From Photobacterium alginatilyticum (GTDB lineage Bacteria; Pseudomonadota; Gammaproteobacteria; Enterobacterales; Vibrionaceae): 64,000 nt of DNA. Location: contig NZ_RSEJ01000017.1 of assembly GCF_009910675.1 (NCBI RefSeq), forward strand, positions 59,760-123,759, written 5' to 3'. How positions within the stretch are numbered: position 1 is the first letter of the stretch; the number at the start of each line of letters is the position of its first letter. Of the stretch, positions 1 to 7,724 are shown piece by piece. The translations under genes were made by a program, and so were the position numbers. The notes below the pieces were generated by a model. The model saw only the letters and a program-made list of their open reading frames with translations. It did not search any database and was not told the DNA's origin.

Positions 1-765
1 CGATCCCCAGCTCACTTCGGTAGCATCACCCAGGCCAAGAATACCCAAGCCTGCTTCAGATCCCATGGCATAAATGACCGTTCCCAGGAAGCCACCAAAT
101 ACGATTGAGACAAGGTTTGGCAGAATTTCGACAAGAATAATCCTGATCTTTGATTCACCCATAACTTCTGCTGAAATTATGAATTCTTTATTTCTGATTG
201 CCATGGTTTGCGACCGGATCACTCGCGCTCCCCAAGGCCAGGAGGTAACCCCAAGCAATATTGTTATCACAACAGAGCCGACCTGCCCCAGAAATGCAGC
301 CAAGACAATAAGTAATGGGAGTTGAGGGAAAACCAGAAACACATTAGTGACAAAGTTTAGCCACTCATCGACTTTGCCTCCCATATACCCTGATGTCACA
401 CCAATTGCTACCGCTAATGTCATTGCGATAAGACCGGCTGAAAGGGCTACAGTCAGTGACTTACGCGCTCCATATAACACCTGACTATAGACATCGCGAC
501 CACTTCGGGTGGTACCCAGAACATGCTCGGCATTAGGGGCGACATGTGGACGTGCAACACGCTTGTTCGGATCATGGCTGGCCAGTACCGGGGCCATGAG
601 GGCTCCAATCAATACTAGCGAAATCAGCAAACTACCAATAATTGCTGGAGGATTACCATGAAAAAAAGCGTGCAACGTAGAAGCAATGTTTTTGCAGCTC
701 TTCAAAAATGAATTTGATTTCTGAACAGACATATTATTGTCCATCGATTCAATTAACTTGCTCAT
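1..765 (-). CDS. ABC transporter permease, DppC/OppC type (partial, C-terminus off the left edge)
   Basis: Inner-membrane permease subunit of a peptide/oligosaccharide-type ABC importer. The minus-strand frame opens at an ATG at 763-765 and stays open to base 1. The readable protein has a cytosolic N-terminus, a first membrane segment (IIGSLLISLVLIGALMAPVL), a periplasmic stretch with the DppC-family motif HVLGTTRSGRDVYSQVLYGA, then further membrane segments and the start of the ATPase-docking loop. It lies 9 bp downstream of the DppB-type gene, so the two are co-transcribed. ATPase genes are expected beyond the left edge. The substrate is inferred from the binding protein at 1804-3441. The family assignment is firm and the substrate is not. 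Confidence 0.85.
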   Translation of the reverse strand, partial: MSKLIESMDNNMSVQKSNSFLKSCKNIASTLHAFFHGNPPAIIGSLLISLVLIGALMAPVLASHDPNKRVARPHVAPNAEHVLGTTRSGRDVYSQVLYGARKSLTVALSAGLIAMTLAVAIGVTSGYMGGKVDEWLNFVTNVFLVFPQLPLLIVLAAFLGQVGSVVITILLGVTSWPWGARVIRSQTMAIRNKEFIISAEVMGESKIRIILVEILPNLVSIVFGGFLGTVIYAMGSEAGLGILGLGDATEVSWGS

Positions 766-774
766 ATTCAAACC

Positions 775-1749
775 TTATTTAGAAATCCGAGGGTCAAGCC
801 AGACATAAAGAAGGTCTGCTACGAAGTTGGCAGTCAGTACCGCAGTTACCAGAATCAGCAAGATGGCCTGAATTAACGGGTAATCCCGGGCAATGATGCC
901 TTTCAGAAGAATATTCCCCAATCCCTGATAGTTAAATACGACCTCGGTCATAATGGACCCAGCAAAGGAAAAACCGATGGCCATTGCAATGGCGGTTGCG
1001 ACAGGAAGAATAGCGTTTCTTCCGGCATAGCGGTACATAACACGGAAGCTACTCAACCCCTTGGCTTCGGCCATTGTGACGTAGTCTTCACCAAGGACAT
1101 TGATCATCGCGTTACGCATATTAAAGACCCAGGTCGCAATACCGACGACAATCATTGAGCCCATTGGCAACACAGCGTGTTTAGCTACACTGCCAATAAA
1201 TTCCATGTTGAACCCCGGATCCAGAGCAGGATCGTAAGTATAGGCAAGCGGAAGCACTTCAAGCTGCAAACCAAAGAAGTAAAATAGCAATAGTGCCGTT
1301 ACGATATAAGGAAAGTTGCTGATGAAGGCCAGTGTTGGCGGAACAATCTGGCCAAAAAGACCTTCACGACGATATGACGCATAGGTACCGATAGAAACCC
1401 CGATAATCAAGGCAACAATCAGAGAGCCCAATGCAAGAAACATTGTCCATGGCAGAGCCTGACCAATGACCTCAGTAACGCTCACAGGGAACATTAATAC
1501 TGAGGGCCCGAGATCCAATGTAAATACACTTTTTATATAAGCAATATATTGTTCAAATACAGAGCCATCCACAAAACCGTACATCTCTCGAACTGCATCC
1601 ATCTGAGCTGGATCCATACGGCCTTGAGCGGCAGCAAATAAGGCGTCGACCGGGTCTCCTGGCATCAACCTTGGAAGTATAAAATTAAAAGAGATTGCTA
1701 TAATGAAAGCAACAAAATAAAAACTGAGTCTGCGTAATAAAAAGCTCAT
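775..1749 (-). CDS. ABC transporter permease, DppB/OppB type
   Basis: First permease of the importer, 324 residues, the usual DppB length. An N-terminal membrane segment is followed by the DppB signature region (LPRLMPGDPVDAL), a periplasmic loop, and about five more membrane segments. The EAA-like docking loop reads DYVTMAEAKGLSSFRVMYRY, and the C-terminus DLLYVWLDPRISK is typical of the family. It lies between the binding-protein gene (54 bp upstream) and the DppC-type gene, giving the usual order binding protein, permease, permease. It forms the heterodimeric inner-membrane channel with the DppC-type subunit. Resemblance to chitooligosaccharide transporters of Vibrio is inferred from the neighbouring binding protein. 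Confidence 0.88.
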   Translation of the reverse strand: MSFLLRRLSFYFVAFIIAISFNFILPRLMPGDPVDALFAAAQGRMDPAQMDAVREMYGFVDGSVFEQYIAYIKSVFTLDLGPSVLMFPVSVTEVIGQALPWTMFLALGSLIVALIIGVSIGTYASYRREGLFGQIVPPTLAFISNFPYIVTALLLFYFFGLQLEVLPLAYTYDPALDPGFNMEFIGSVAKHAVLPMGSMIVVGIATWVFNMRNAMINVLGEDYVTMAEAKGLSSFRVMYRYAGRNAILPVATAIAMAIGFSFAGSIMTEVVFNYQGLGNILLKGIIARDYPLIQAILLILVTAVLTANFVADLLYVWLDPRISK

Positions 1750-1803
1750 AATAAGTCCCAGAATTTAAAGAGCCATAAACTGGCTCTTTAAATTGATTTG
1801 CAA

Positions 1804-3441
1804 TTACTTAAGGTGAAGATTATTGAGAATTAATACTCGCTTACCGCCATCATACCAAACAGGCTGAACATACGGATTCTCTTCACTCGGCCAGCCTGCA
1901 ATTTTCGAACTGTTATACTGGAACCATGTTGGATTAGAGAATAGCGGAATAAACGGCAGATTTTCGGCAGTAAAAACCTGAAGCTCATCGAGGATCTTCT
2001 TCTGCTCAGCCGGAACCTTTGTCTTACCGAAACTATCGATCAGGTTATCAATGTCTGGAGAATTCACCCCATGTCCTGCGTGCCAGGTTTTACCGATACG
2101 GGATGTCGAGAAGTACTCCTGATAAGCAAGAATCGGGTTCGTCGCAACCATCGACCAGTTAATTGACATCTTGTATTCACTATCCTTTAAGGACTTGTCA
2201 TATACAGCCCAGTCAACTGTCTTAACATTCGCTTTAATACCGATTTCTTCATAGTACTCAGTGACCATCTGAACTACCTGAATCCAGTCGGTCCAACCAT
2301 TCACAACCTCGATATCAAATTCAATGGTTTTGCCATCAGACATATCCCTGAAACCATCACCATTAAGATCTTTGTAGCCTGCGGCATCAAGCAACTGTTT
2401 CGCTTTGTCTGGATTGTATTGGGTTAGCGCCTTGTACTTGTCTGTAACGCCTTGGCTGATATGGGTACTATATAGCTCTCCGATACCACCGGCATTAAAG
2501 TTAGGTGTCGGATAACCGTACGCGGCTATGTCGACAATAGCTTCACGGTCTAGTGCCATGGACAGCGCTTTGCGAACTTTCAGGTCATCAAACGGCTTTT
2601 CTTTCGTATTCACATAAAGGTGAATCGCATCATTTGCAGGATACCAATAGTGGTTATTTTTAGGATCTGCGGCAACAAATGTATTATCAATATCAGCGAT
2701 AAAGTTTGAGCCCCATTCAATCTCACCTTTCATTAATGCAGGTTGAATTTGAGAGTTATCGTTATAAGAACGATAAGTCAAACAATCGAGATATGGGCGA
2801 TTCTCAATATAATAATGCGGGTTACGGCAAAGCTCCATTTGCTGTGACTTCACATATTTTATCGTGGTCATAGGACCACTACCGATAGGACTAGGGTTAG
2901 TAAACGTTGTTAGGTCTTCAACCTTACTCCATACTTTCTCTGGCACCACGTGATAGGCAGGTAGCGACCAGATAAATGTTGAGTCAGGCTTCTTGAGATC
3001 GAAGACAACTGTCGTCGCATCTTTGGCAGTTACACTTGTCAGGTTCCCACCACTCCAGATTCCCTTCTGGTCAAATGCAGGCGCATCTTTGGTCATATTA
3101 AAACTGAAAGCCACGTCTATGGCTGTCAAAGGGGAACCATCTGACCACTTAAGCCCATCGCGAAGCTTTACCGTAATACTCTTCAGGTCATCAGAATATT
3201 CAACTGACTCAGCTAAACGATACTCCGTTTTACCTGTCATGTTGTTAAATACTAACAAGGGTTCAAACATCACCCCATGAAGCAAGTCTTTGGTCGTATA
3301 TGGGTTAAAGTTATCAACAAAACCCGTACCGATAATTGGCACTGTCAATGTTCCACCTTGCTTGATCTCGTCAGCAACTGCAGCATTTGCGCCTAACATC
3401 AAGCCGCATACTAAGGAAGCTAATACCTTTCTACTATGCAT
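1804..3441 (-). CDS. Periplasmic oligosaccharide/peptide-binding protein of the ABC importer (SBP family 5)
   Basis: Solute-binding protein of 545 residues. The start is placed at the ATG at 3439-3441 because it begins a clear signal peptide (MHSRKVLASLVCGLMLGANA, cleavage near AVA-DE). A longer reading adds 35 non-secretory residues that cross the upstream operator. The mature protein is SBP_bac_5: TLTVPIIGTGFVDNFNPYTT, the KWSDGSPLTAIDVAFSF block, and the C-terminal pattern PFIPLFSNPTWFQYNSS. From memory it resembles the Vibrio chitooligosaccharide-binding protein CBP more than DppA (for example FNPYTTKDLLHGVMFEPLLVF), so a beta-linked oligosaccharide is the likelier ligand. Two LacI-type palindromes lie upstream. 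Ligand identity is inference. Confidence 0.85.
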   Translation of the reverse strand: MHSRKVLASLVCGLMLGANAAVADEIKQGGTLTVPIIGTGFVDNFNPYTTKDLLHGVMFEPLLVFNNMTGKTEYRLAESVEYSDDLKSITVKLRDGLKWSDGSPLTAIDVAFSFNMTKDAPAFDQKGIWSGGNLTSVTAKDATTVVFDLKKPDSTFIWSLPAYHVVPEKVWSKVEDLTTFTNPSPIGSGPMTTIKYVKSQQMELCRNPHYYIENRPYLDCLTYRSYNDNSQIQPALMKGEIEWGSNFIADIDNTFVAADPKNNHYWYPANDAIHLYVNTKEKPFDDLKVRKALSMALDREAIVDIAAYGYPTPNFNAGGIGELYSTHISQGVTDKYKALTQYNPDKAKQLLDAAGYKDLNGDGFRDMSDGKTIEFDIEVVNGWTDWIQVVQMVTEYYEEIGIKANVKTVDWAVYDKSLKDSEYKMSINWSMVATNPILAYQEYFSTSRIGKTWHAGHGVNSPDIDNLIDSFGKTKVPAEQKKILDELQVFTAENLPFIPLFSNPTWFQYNSSKIAGWPSEENPYVQPVWYDGGKRVLILNNLHLK

Positions 3442-3474
3442 TACATAATCCTTCACATTTGGAAAATTCAAAAC

Positions 3475-3488
3475 AGAAAGCGCTTTCT
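3475..3488. promoter_or_regulatory. LacI-type operator 1 (perfect 14-bp palindrome)
   Basis: AGAAAGCGCTTTCT is a perfect inverted repeat with the central CG step typical of LacI/GalR-family operators. It lies 33 bp upstream of the binding-protein start codon, where a bound repressor would block transcription. The same 14 bases recur at 3550-3563. No LacI-family gene lies in the window, so the regulator is elsewhere. Confidence 0.65.
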
Positions 3489-3549
3489 TTTCTGGTAGAC
3501 AGTGTTTAATTGGGACATTCTTATAAAAACCATCACGGTAAATCACCCA

Positions 3550-3563
3550 AGAAAGCGCTTTCT
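3550..3563. promoter_or_regulatory. LacI-type operator 2 (extended palindrome 3545-3570)
   Basis: Second copy of AGAAAGCGCTTTCT. Here the symmetry extends outward to about 26 bp (CACCC...GGTG) with one mismatched pair. The two copies are 75 bp apart start to start, close to seven helical turns, which would suit repression by DNA looping. Binding by a LacI-family sugar regulator is inferred from operator form. Confidence 0.65.
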
Positions 3564-3721
3564 TTGGTGGATACTATGTCAGTGAGGCATGGCGAACAAC
3601 AGGATTAAGTTGAAAGCTATACCTCGATCACATTTACACTATAGATGAGGAATTTCCGTGCTAGGAGACTTTTTAAAGTGATTTTATAAAGTCATTGCTA
3701 ATCAACAAGATAGCCTATAAC

Positions 3722-3731
3722 CCAAAAAGGG
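3722..3731. repeat. Target-site duplication of the ISAs1 element, left copy
   Basis: CCAAAAAGGG, identical to 4981-4990. A 10-bp duplication falls in the 8-10 bp range known for ISAs1-family insertions. Confidence 0.9.
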
Positions 3732-4980
3732 CAGGGTGAGATCGCGAACGTTATTTGACCAATTCCATCTTATTTGACCTGCAGATCGAGTTGTGATCTT
3801 ATACTCTCTTTTTCGAGAGTATCACAATGAGCATCGATGCCTTTTCTCTTCATTTTGGCGATCTAAAAGACCCTCGTCAGTCAGCGAAAATCAGTTATCC
3901 ATTATTTGATGTTCTATTCCTGACTATTTGTGCAGCGATAGCCGGTGCAGAAGGATGGGAAGACATTGAGGATTTTGGAGAAATCCATCTTGACTGGTTT
4001 CAAGATAAGGGCTTATTCAAAGATGGTTTACCTGTTCACGATACCATTGCCAGGATCGTCTCGCGCCTTGACCCTACCGAGTTTCAGCAGTGTTTCATCA
4101 GCTGGATGGAAGCAGTATCAGCTCGCTCTGAAGGCGAACTGATCGCTATTGATGGCAAAGTCTTGCGTGGCTCCTATGATCGTGAATCCCGACAATCGAC
4201 CATTCACATGGTCAGCGCATTCGGCACTACAAATGGTGTTGTTCTCGGCCAGCTAAAAACAGATGCTAAGTCGAACGAAATCACGGCTATCCCGGAGCTC
4301 ATTAAGCTACTGGATATCAAAGGCTGTTTGGTATCTATTGATGCCATTGCATGCCAGAAAAATATCGCTTCAACCATCGTCGATAGCGGTGGTGATTATC
4401 TGCTTGCAGTTAAAGGTAACCAAGAGACACTGGCTAAATCCATTCAACAAGCACTGTTAGAAAGCGTAAAAGCTTCGAGCTTACGGAATAACGTCACTAT
4501 CGAACAGGGCCATGGGCGTGTTGAAGTCCGTGAATATCATGTACTTCCTGCAGGTGAACTTATCCAACAGTTTCCAGACTGGAAAGGCTTAAAAAGTATC
4601 GGGGTTGCTATTGGTTATCGCATTGATAAAGCAGGTAAAGAATCACTCGATTATCGCTATTATATTTGTTCTGCAGAACTCGGTCTGGAACGTTTCGCAG
4701 CTGCTGTTCGTGGTCACTGGGGCATAGAAAACAGTCTACACTGGGTTCTGGATGCATCTATGAATGAAGACGCTTGCCAGATTTACCGTGGCAACGCGGC
4801 TGAGATCATGGCTTGTATGCGCCATATAGCTATAAACATGCTGCGTGCAGAAACGACTAGAAAAGCCAGCATCCGACGTAAACAGAAAATTGCAGCTATG
4901 AGTAGTGGCTATTTGGATAAGGTGCTGCTGGCTGGTTTCAAAGGGATGAGTAAAAAGTGAGCATTCATGCTCTCACCCTG
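3732..4980 (+). mobile_element. Insertion sequence, ISAs1 family (complete, 1249 bp)
   Basis: Complete element bounded by terminal inverted repeats CAGGGTGAGA (3732-3741) and TCTCACCCTG (4971-4980). It carries one full-length DDE transposase. It is flanked by identical 10-bp direct repeats CCAAAAAGGG at 3722-3731 and 4981-4990, which mark the target duplication. Intact repeats and an intact transposase point to a fairly recent, probably still functional insertion. It landed upstream of the ABC importer operators and has separated that operon from whatever lay upstream. Confidence 0.93.
3827..4960 (+). CDS. ISAs1-family transposase
   Basis: Transposase of 377 residues, full length for the family (also known as H-repeat-associated proteins). 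The N-terminal domain has the typical opening HFGDLKDPRQSAKISYPLFD and the region FLTICAAIAGAEGWEDIEDFG. The DDE catalytic core follows: the first Asp is in LIAIDGKVLRGS, the second in LVSIDAIACQ, and the final Glu region is WGIENSLHWVLDASMNED. It starts at ATG 3827, 95 bp inside the left end, and stops 20 bp before the right end. No frameshift or stop interrupts it. Confidence 0.95.
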   Translation: MSIDAFSLHFGDLKDPRQSAKISYPLFDVLFLTICAAIAGAEGWEDIEDFGEIHLDWFQDKGLFKDGLPVHDTIARIVSRLDPTEFQQCFISWMEAVSARSEGELIAIDGKVLRGSYDRESRQSTIHMVSAFGTTNGVVLGQLKTDAKSNEITAIPELIKLLDIKGCLVSIDAIACQKNIASTIVDSGGDYLLAVKGNQETLAKSIQQALLESVKASSLRNNVTIEQGHGRVEVREYHVLPAGELIQQFPDWKGLKSIGVAIGYRIDKAGKESLDYRYYICSAELGLERFAAAVRGHWGIENSLHWVLDASMNEDACQIYRGNAAEIMACMRHIAINMLRAETTRKASIRRKQKIAAMSSGYLDKVLLAGFKGMSKK

Positions 4981-4990
4981 CCAAAAAGGG
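4981..4990. repeat. Target-site duplication of the ISAs1 element, right copy
   Basis: CCAAAAAGGG, identical to 3722-3731. It begins directly after the right terminal inverted repeat. The following stretch up to the MFS gene (4991-5229) shows no gene I can support. Confidence 0.9.
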
Positions 4991-5229
4991 TGATCATTAT
5001 TCGCCTTTCATGGAAGAAGTTGATTACTCTTTAAAGGGAGCTATAGCGGCAAAACTCTTCAGATCATTCCATTGGTATTCAAAGCTATTTTTGCTCCATC
5101 CTAATTGAATTTAAATGCCAAGCCTGAATACAATTTGAAACTAACCTATAAGCATTTTTAATAAAAAGGAAGATAAGAACATCAATCACACCATCAATCT
5201 TTTTATTCACAAGTTCTCAAAACGCCAGG

Positions 5230-6420
5230 CTATACCAGCTCTTCAACGACATTTTCCCGGCTAAACCTGACGTAAATTAACGCGATAACAAGGAGTAATA
5301 ACAACACGCTGTAGACCCAGCTACCAATCTCAGCATACAGTCCGGCTCCGATAAGCGGCCCGGCAATGAACCCCAGTGACATGGCGGCCTGAAGAGCGGC
5401 TGTCACCTGCCCCTGAAACTCTGCTGAAAACGCTAGGGAGGCTTTGCTGATAATGCCCGGATAAGCAAAACCAAAACCGACACCCAGCACAGCGAAGGCA
5501 ACCATTACCCCAACCAGACCTTTGGCCAGGAAGAAGATAGCCAAAGCCACCAGTATCGAAGATAAACCTATCGTAATTAACTGGCTGCCACTGAACGTCC
5601 ACTTCTGGATAACGACACCTTGGCAAATAACCGAGGTAATCGCACAAATCATGAAGGCAATACCGACCCACTGCGCCGTGGTTACAGCATCAAATGCGAG
5701 CAAATCCTGAAGCGAGAAGGCAATGGTTTGCTGAATTGCCGAGAATATCGCGTAAACAGTCACCATTAAGATAAAATATGACCGTATCTTAACGTCGGTA
5801 AAGCGGAGTTGCTCTATCGGGCCAGGCTGGCGTTGCTGCAGTGGTGTCCCGCAAATCTGACGAGCCGCAAACGGAAGCGGCAGCAGCATAATAAGCGCAC
5901 TAAATACAATCGGAACCAGTATTCCTGCCGATACCATTGCACTCCCCGCGGCGGGGCCAATAATCATACCGAGACCAAACATCATCCCTATCATTGCCAT
6001 TTTCGCAGGCCGCTCTTCGGCACTGGTATGGGAGATCAAATAGGTCTGTGCTGCTGGCATTATCGCAGCGGTAAAAAAAGCAAACAGGCATCGTGTTAAT
6101 ACCAACAACAAGAAAATCGTTATTACTGATATTTCTGAATCAATCGCCGCCCATAGCACATAGGCAAACGCCATGTTGAAAATGGCATAACCTGCCACCC
6201 CGAGCACTAATGATTGCTTACTGCCAGCCTTATCGACACGACGCCCCCAAAAAGGCGAGGAAATAAACGAAACAAACGCAGCCGCACTGATCACCAGTCC
6301 GGTTTGCAATTCTGTCATCATCAATTCGCGGGCCAATGCCGGAAAGATTGCAAAGACAATAGACTGCCCGGCACCGACCATTAATAAAAAGAAATATATA
6401 AAACCAAATTTATTACGCAT
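5230..6420 (-). CDS. MFS transporter (drug/proton antiporter-like)
   Basis: Major facilitator of 396 residues with about twelve membrane segments. The loop 2-3 signature is FWGRRVDKAGSKQSLVLG, and a proline/glycine-rich segment like antiporter motif C is seen at MMFGLGMIIGPAAGSAM. This pattern resembles the TetA/Bcr-type exporters, so efflux of a small toxic compound is the likely role. The substrate cannot be told from sequence. It stands alone: the ISAs1 element is downstream, and about 650 bp without genes lies between its start and the tRNA gene. The start codon is the first ATG and gives a clean first membrane segment. Confidence 0.8.
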   Translation of the reverse strand: MRNKFGFIYFFLLMVGAGQSIVFAIFPALARELMMTELQTGLVISAAAFVSFISSPFWGRRVDKAGSKQSLVLGVAGYAIFNMAFAYVLWAAIDSEISVITIFLLLVLTRCLFAFFTAAIMPAAQTYLISHTSAEERPAKMAMIGMMFGLGMIIGPAAGSAMVSAGILVPIVFSALIMLLPLPFAARQICGTPLQQRQPGPIEQLRFTDVKIRSYFILMVTVYAIFSAIQQTIAFSLQDLLAFDAVTTAQWVGIAFMICAITSVICQGVVIQKWTFSGSQLITIGLSSILVALAIFFLAKGLVGVMVAFAVLGVGFGFAYPGIISKASLAFSAEFQGQVTAALQAAMSLGFIAGPLIGAGLYAEIGSWVYSVLLLLLVIALIYVRFSRENVVEELV

Positions 6421-7044
6421 ATATCTAGCCTTAACTATGAGTTAATTTGTTTATGGCCTGACTGATCACATTGCTTCGCTGACTCATCAACCTTCCACCG
6501 GCACTAGTGTCTACAGGTTCAAGAGACGCAAATTTTGATAAGCGGTGCGTGAATAATATTTGGATAATTCATCATAGGCCTACTGAAGGCATTGCATACT
6601 AGCATCGCACCAACAACAAGACTCTACATGATAATGGTTTGCATTTACAGAATGAGTAATAGGAATACTTCGTGTTACTGGTTCTTTATTACATAAACGA
6701 GAACTTGTTCTCAAATATATAGTCTGAAGTTATCTTAATTCCGTCTGCAATTAACATTTTGTTAATTAATGATAATTCTATTTTTATTCACCATCCTGTA
6801 TTACTTAGAGATTTTATTCTTGTTTCAGCATCTCTTTTTCGTAGCTTTTCGAAGAAAAAACCACTAATAAAGTTTTGTACTATTAAATACTGAAAAACTT
6901 TTTTAGGGATGATTATAATATGAGCCTTATCAATTAATAGCGATTCAACCTTTTCCTTTGCATTAGATGATATATTGATAAATCCAAGCTACCTCAAGAT
7001 GCAGGATTCATCACTTCTGAGCTGTTGCACAAACTTAGATACAG
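6421..7044. other. Long intergenic region without a recognisable gene
   Basis: About 620 bp, AT-rich, between the MFS start and the tRNA-Gly terminator. No ORF with a plausible ribosome site, no tRNA and no clear hairpin was seen. At 6989-7002 it contains CTACCTCAAGATGC, found again at 58599-58612, which may be a short dispersed intergenic repeat. The right end of the region presumably carries the promoter of the MFS gene. Confidence 0.5.
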
Positions 7045-7045
7045 A

Positions 7046-7072
7046 AAAGCCCACACCGAAGTGTGGGCTTTT
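7046..7072 (-). terminator. Rho-independent terminator of tRNA-Gly
   Basis: On the minus strand AAGCCCACAC-TTCG-GTGTGGGCTT folds into a strong stem with a TTCG-type loop followed by TTTTC. It begins 14 bp beyond the CCA end of the tRNA. Confidence 0.85.
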
Positions 7073-7085
7073 CTTGAAGAATTCT

Positions 7086-7160
<75 letters not shown>

Positions 7161-7339
7161 TTTATTGATATCACTAAACTAAGTGTAGTGATGTTCTGCA
7201 TCGAACATGTTCATAATGTCCAGAATGCGCTTTGAAATAAAGCATTGATTTTTAAAATTTGACACTCATCACAAAACACCTTGCCAGATGCTTATTAAAC
7301 AACCACATAGCTTCATTTTTACTATCGTGCTAACCAACA

Positions 7340-7362
7340 AAAGCTGGCATGAGGCCAGCTTT
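7340..7362. terminator. Hairpin terminator downstream of the 60-residue ORF
   Basis: AAAGCTGG and CCAGCTTT form an 8-bp stem around a 7-base loop, with T runs on both strands. On the minus strand it lies just after the stop of the small gene at 7384-7566. Confidence 0.6.
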
Positions 7363-7383
7363 TGTAAATACATTTCTGTTCAT

Positions 7384-7566
7384 CTATTTACTTGAAGGGT
7401 ATTCGCCTTCTTTGCCCTTTTGTGCCTTGTTGCTTACTGTCCAGTGCTCATTAGGATCATAGCTCTCGTCGCAGATATCCAGAGAGAACCCCATATCAAC
7501 AATCTCTTTTAATGTCAGGTTATCAGCAAGCTTAGCAATATCTCCTGACTTGTTACGTAGCTCCAT
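7384..7566 (-). CDS. Small hypothetical protein (60 aa)
   Basis: Unrecognised 60-residue, soluble, mostly acidic protein with a lysine-rich tail. The upstream sequence AAGGTAGGCGACT before the ATG is a reasonable ribosome site, and a hairpin terminator follows the stop at once, which together support a real gene. It has no membrane segment or cysteine pair; the single Cys is in LDICDESYDPNEHW. It lies alone between tRNA-Gly and the chitinase. A chance ORF is possible. Confidence 0.45.
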   Translation of the reverse strand: MELRNKSGDIAKLADNLTLKEIVDMGFSLDICDESYDPNEHWTVSNKAQKGKEGEYPSSK

Positions 7567-7665
7567 AGTCGCCTACCTTCATCAAGTGTCCAACGCCCAA
7601 GTGACATCTTAAATATAGTGCTGCCTATTACATTTGTCCTGCCGTCGGTAGTTCAGGCAATGCAA

Positions 7666-7689
7666 ATAGCCCTGCATTTGCAGGGCTAT
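7666..7689 (-). terminator. Hairpin terminator after the chitinase gene
   Basis: ATAGCCCTGC and GCAGGGCTAT form a perfect 10-bp stem with a 4-base loop, 36 bp beyond the chitinase stop. The following T run on the minus strand is short (TTTG), so termination efficiency is uncertain. Confidence 0.6.
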
Positions 7690-7724
7690 CATCGGTTAGT
7701 GACTATTTACTTTAGAGATTGGCT

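Noticed and set aside
74..325. Plus-strand ORF of 83 codons at the left edge
   Set aside because: It is the shadow of the minus-strand DppC-type permease, whose frame matches the family across the same bases.
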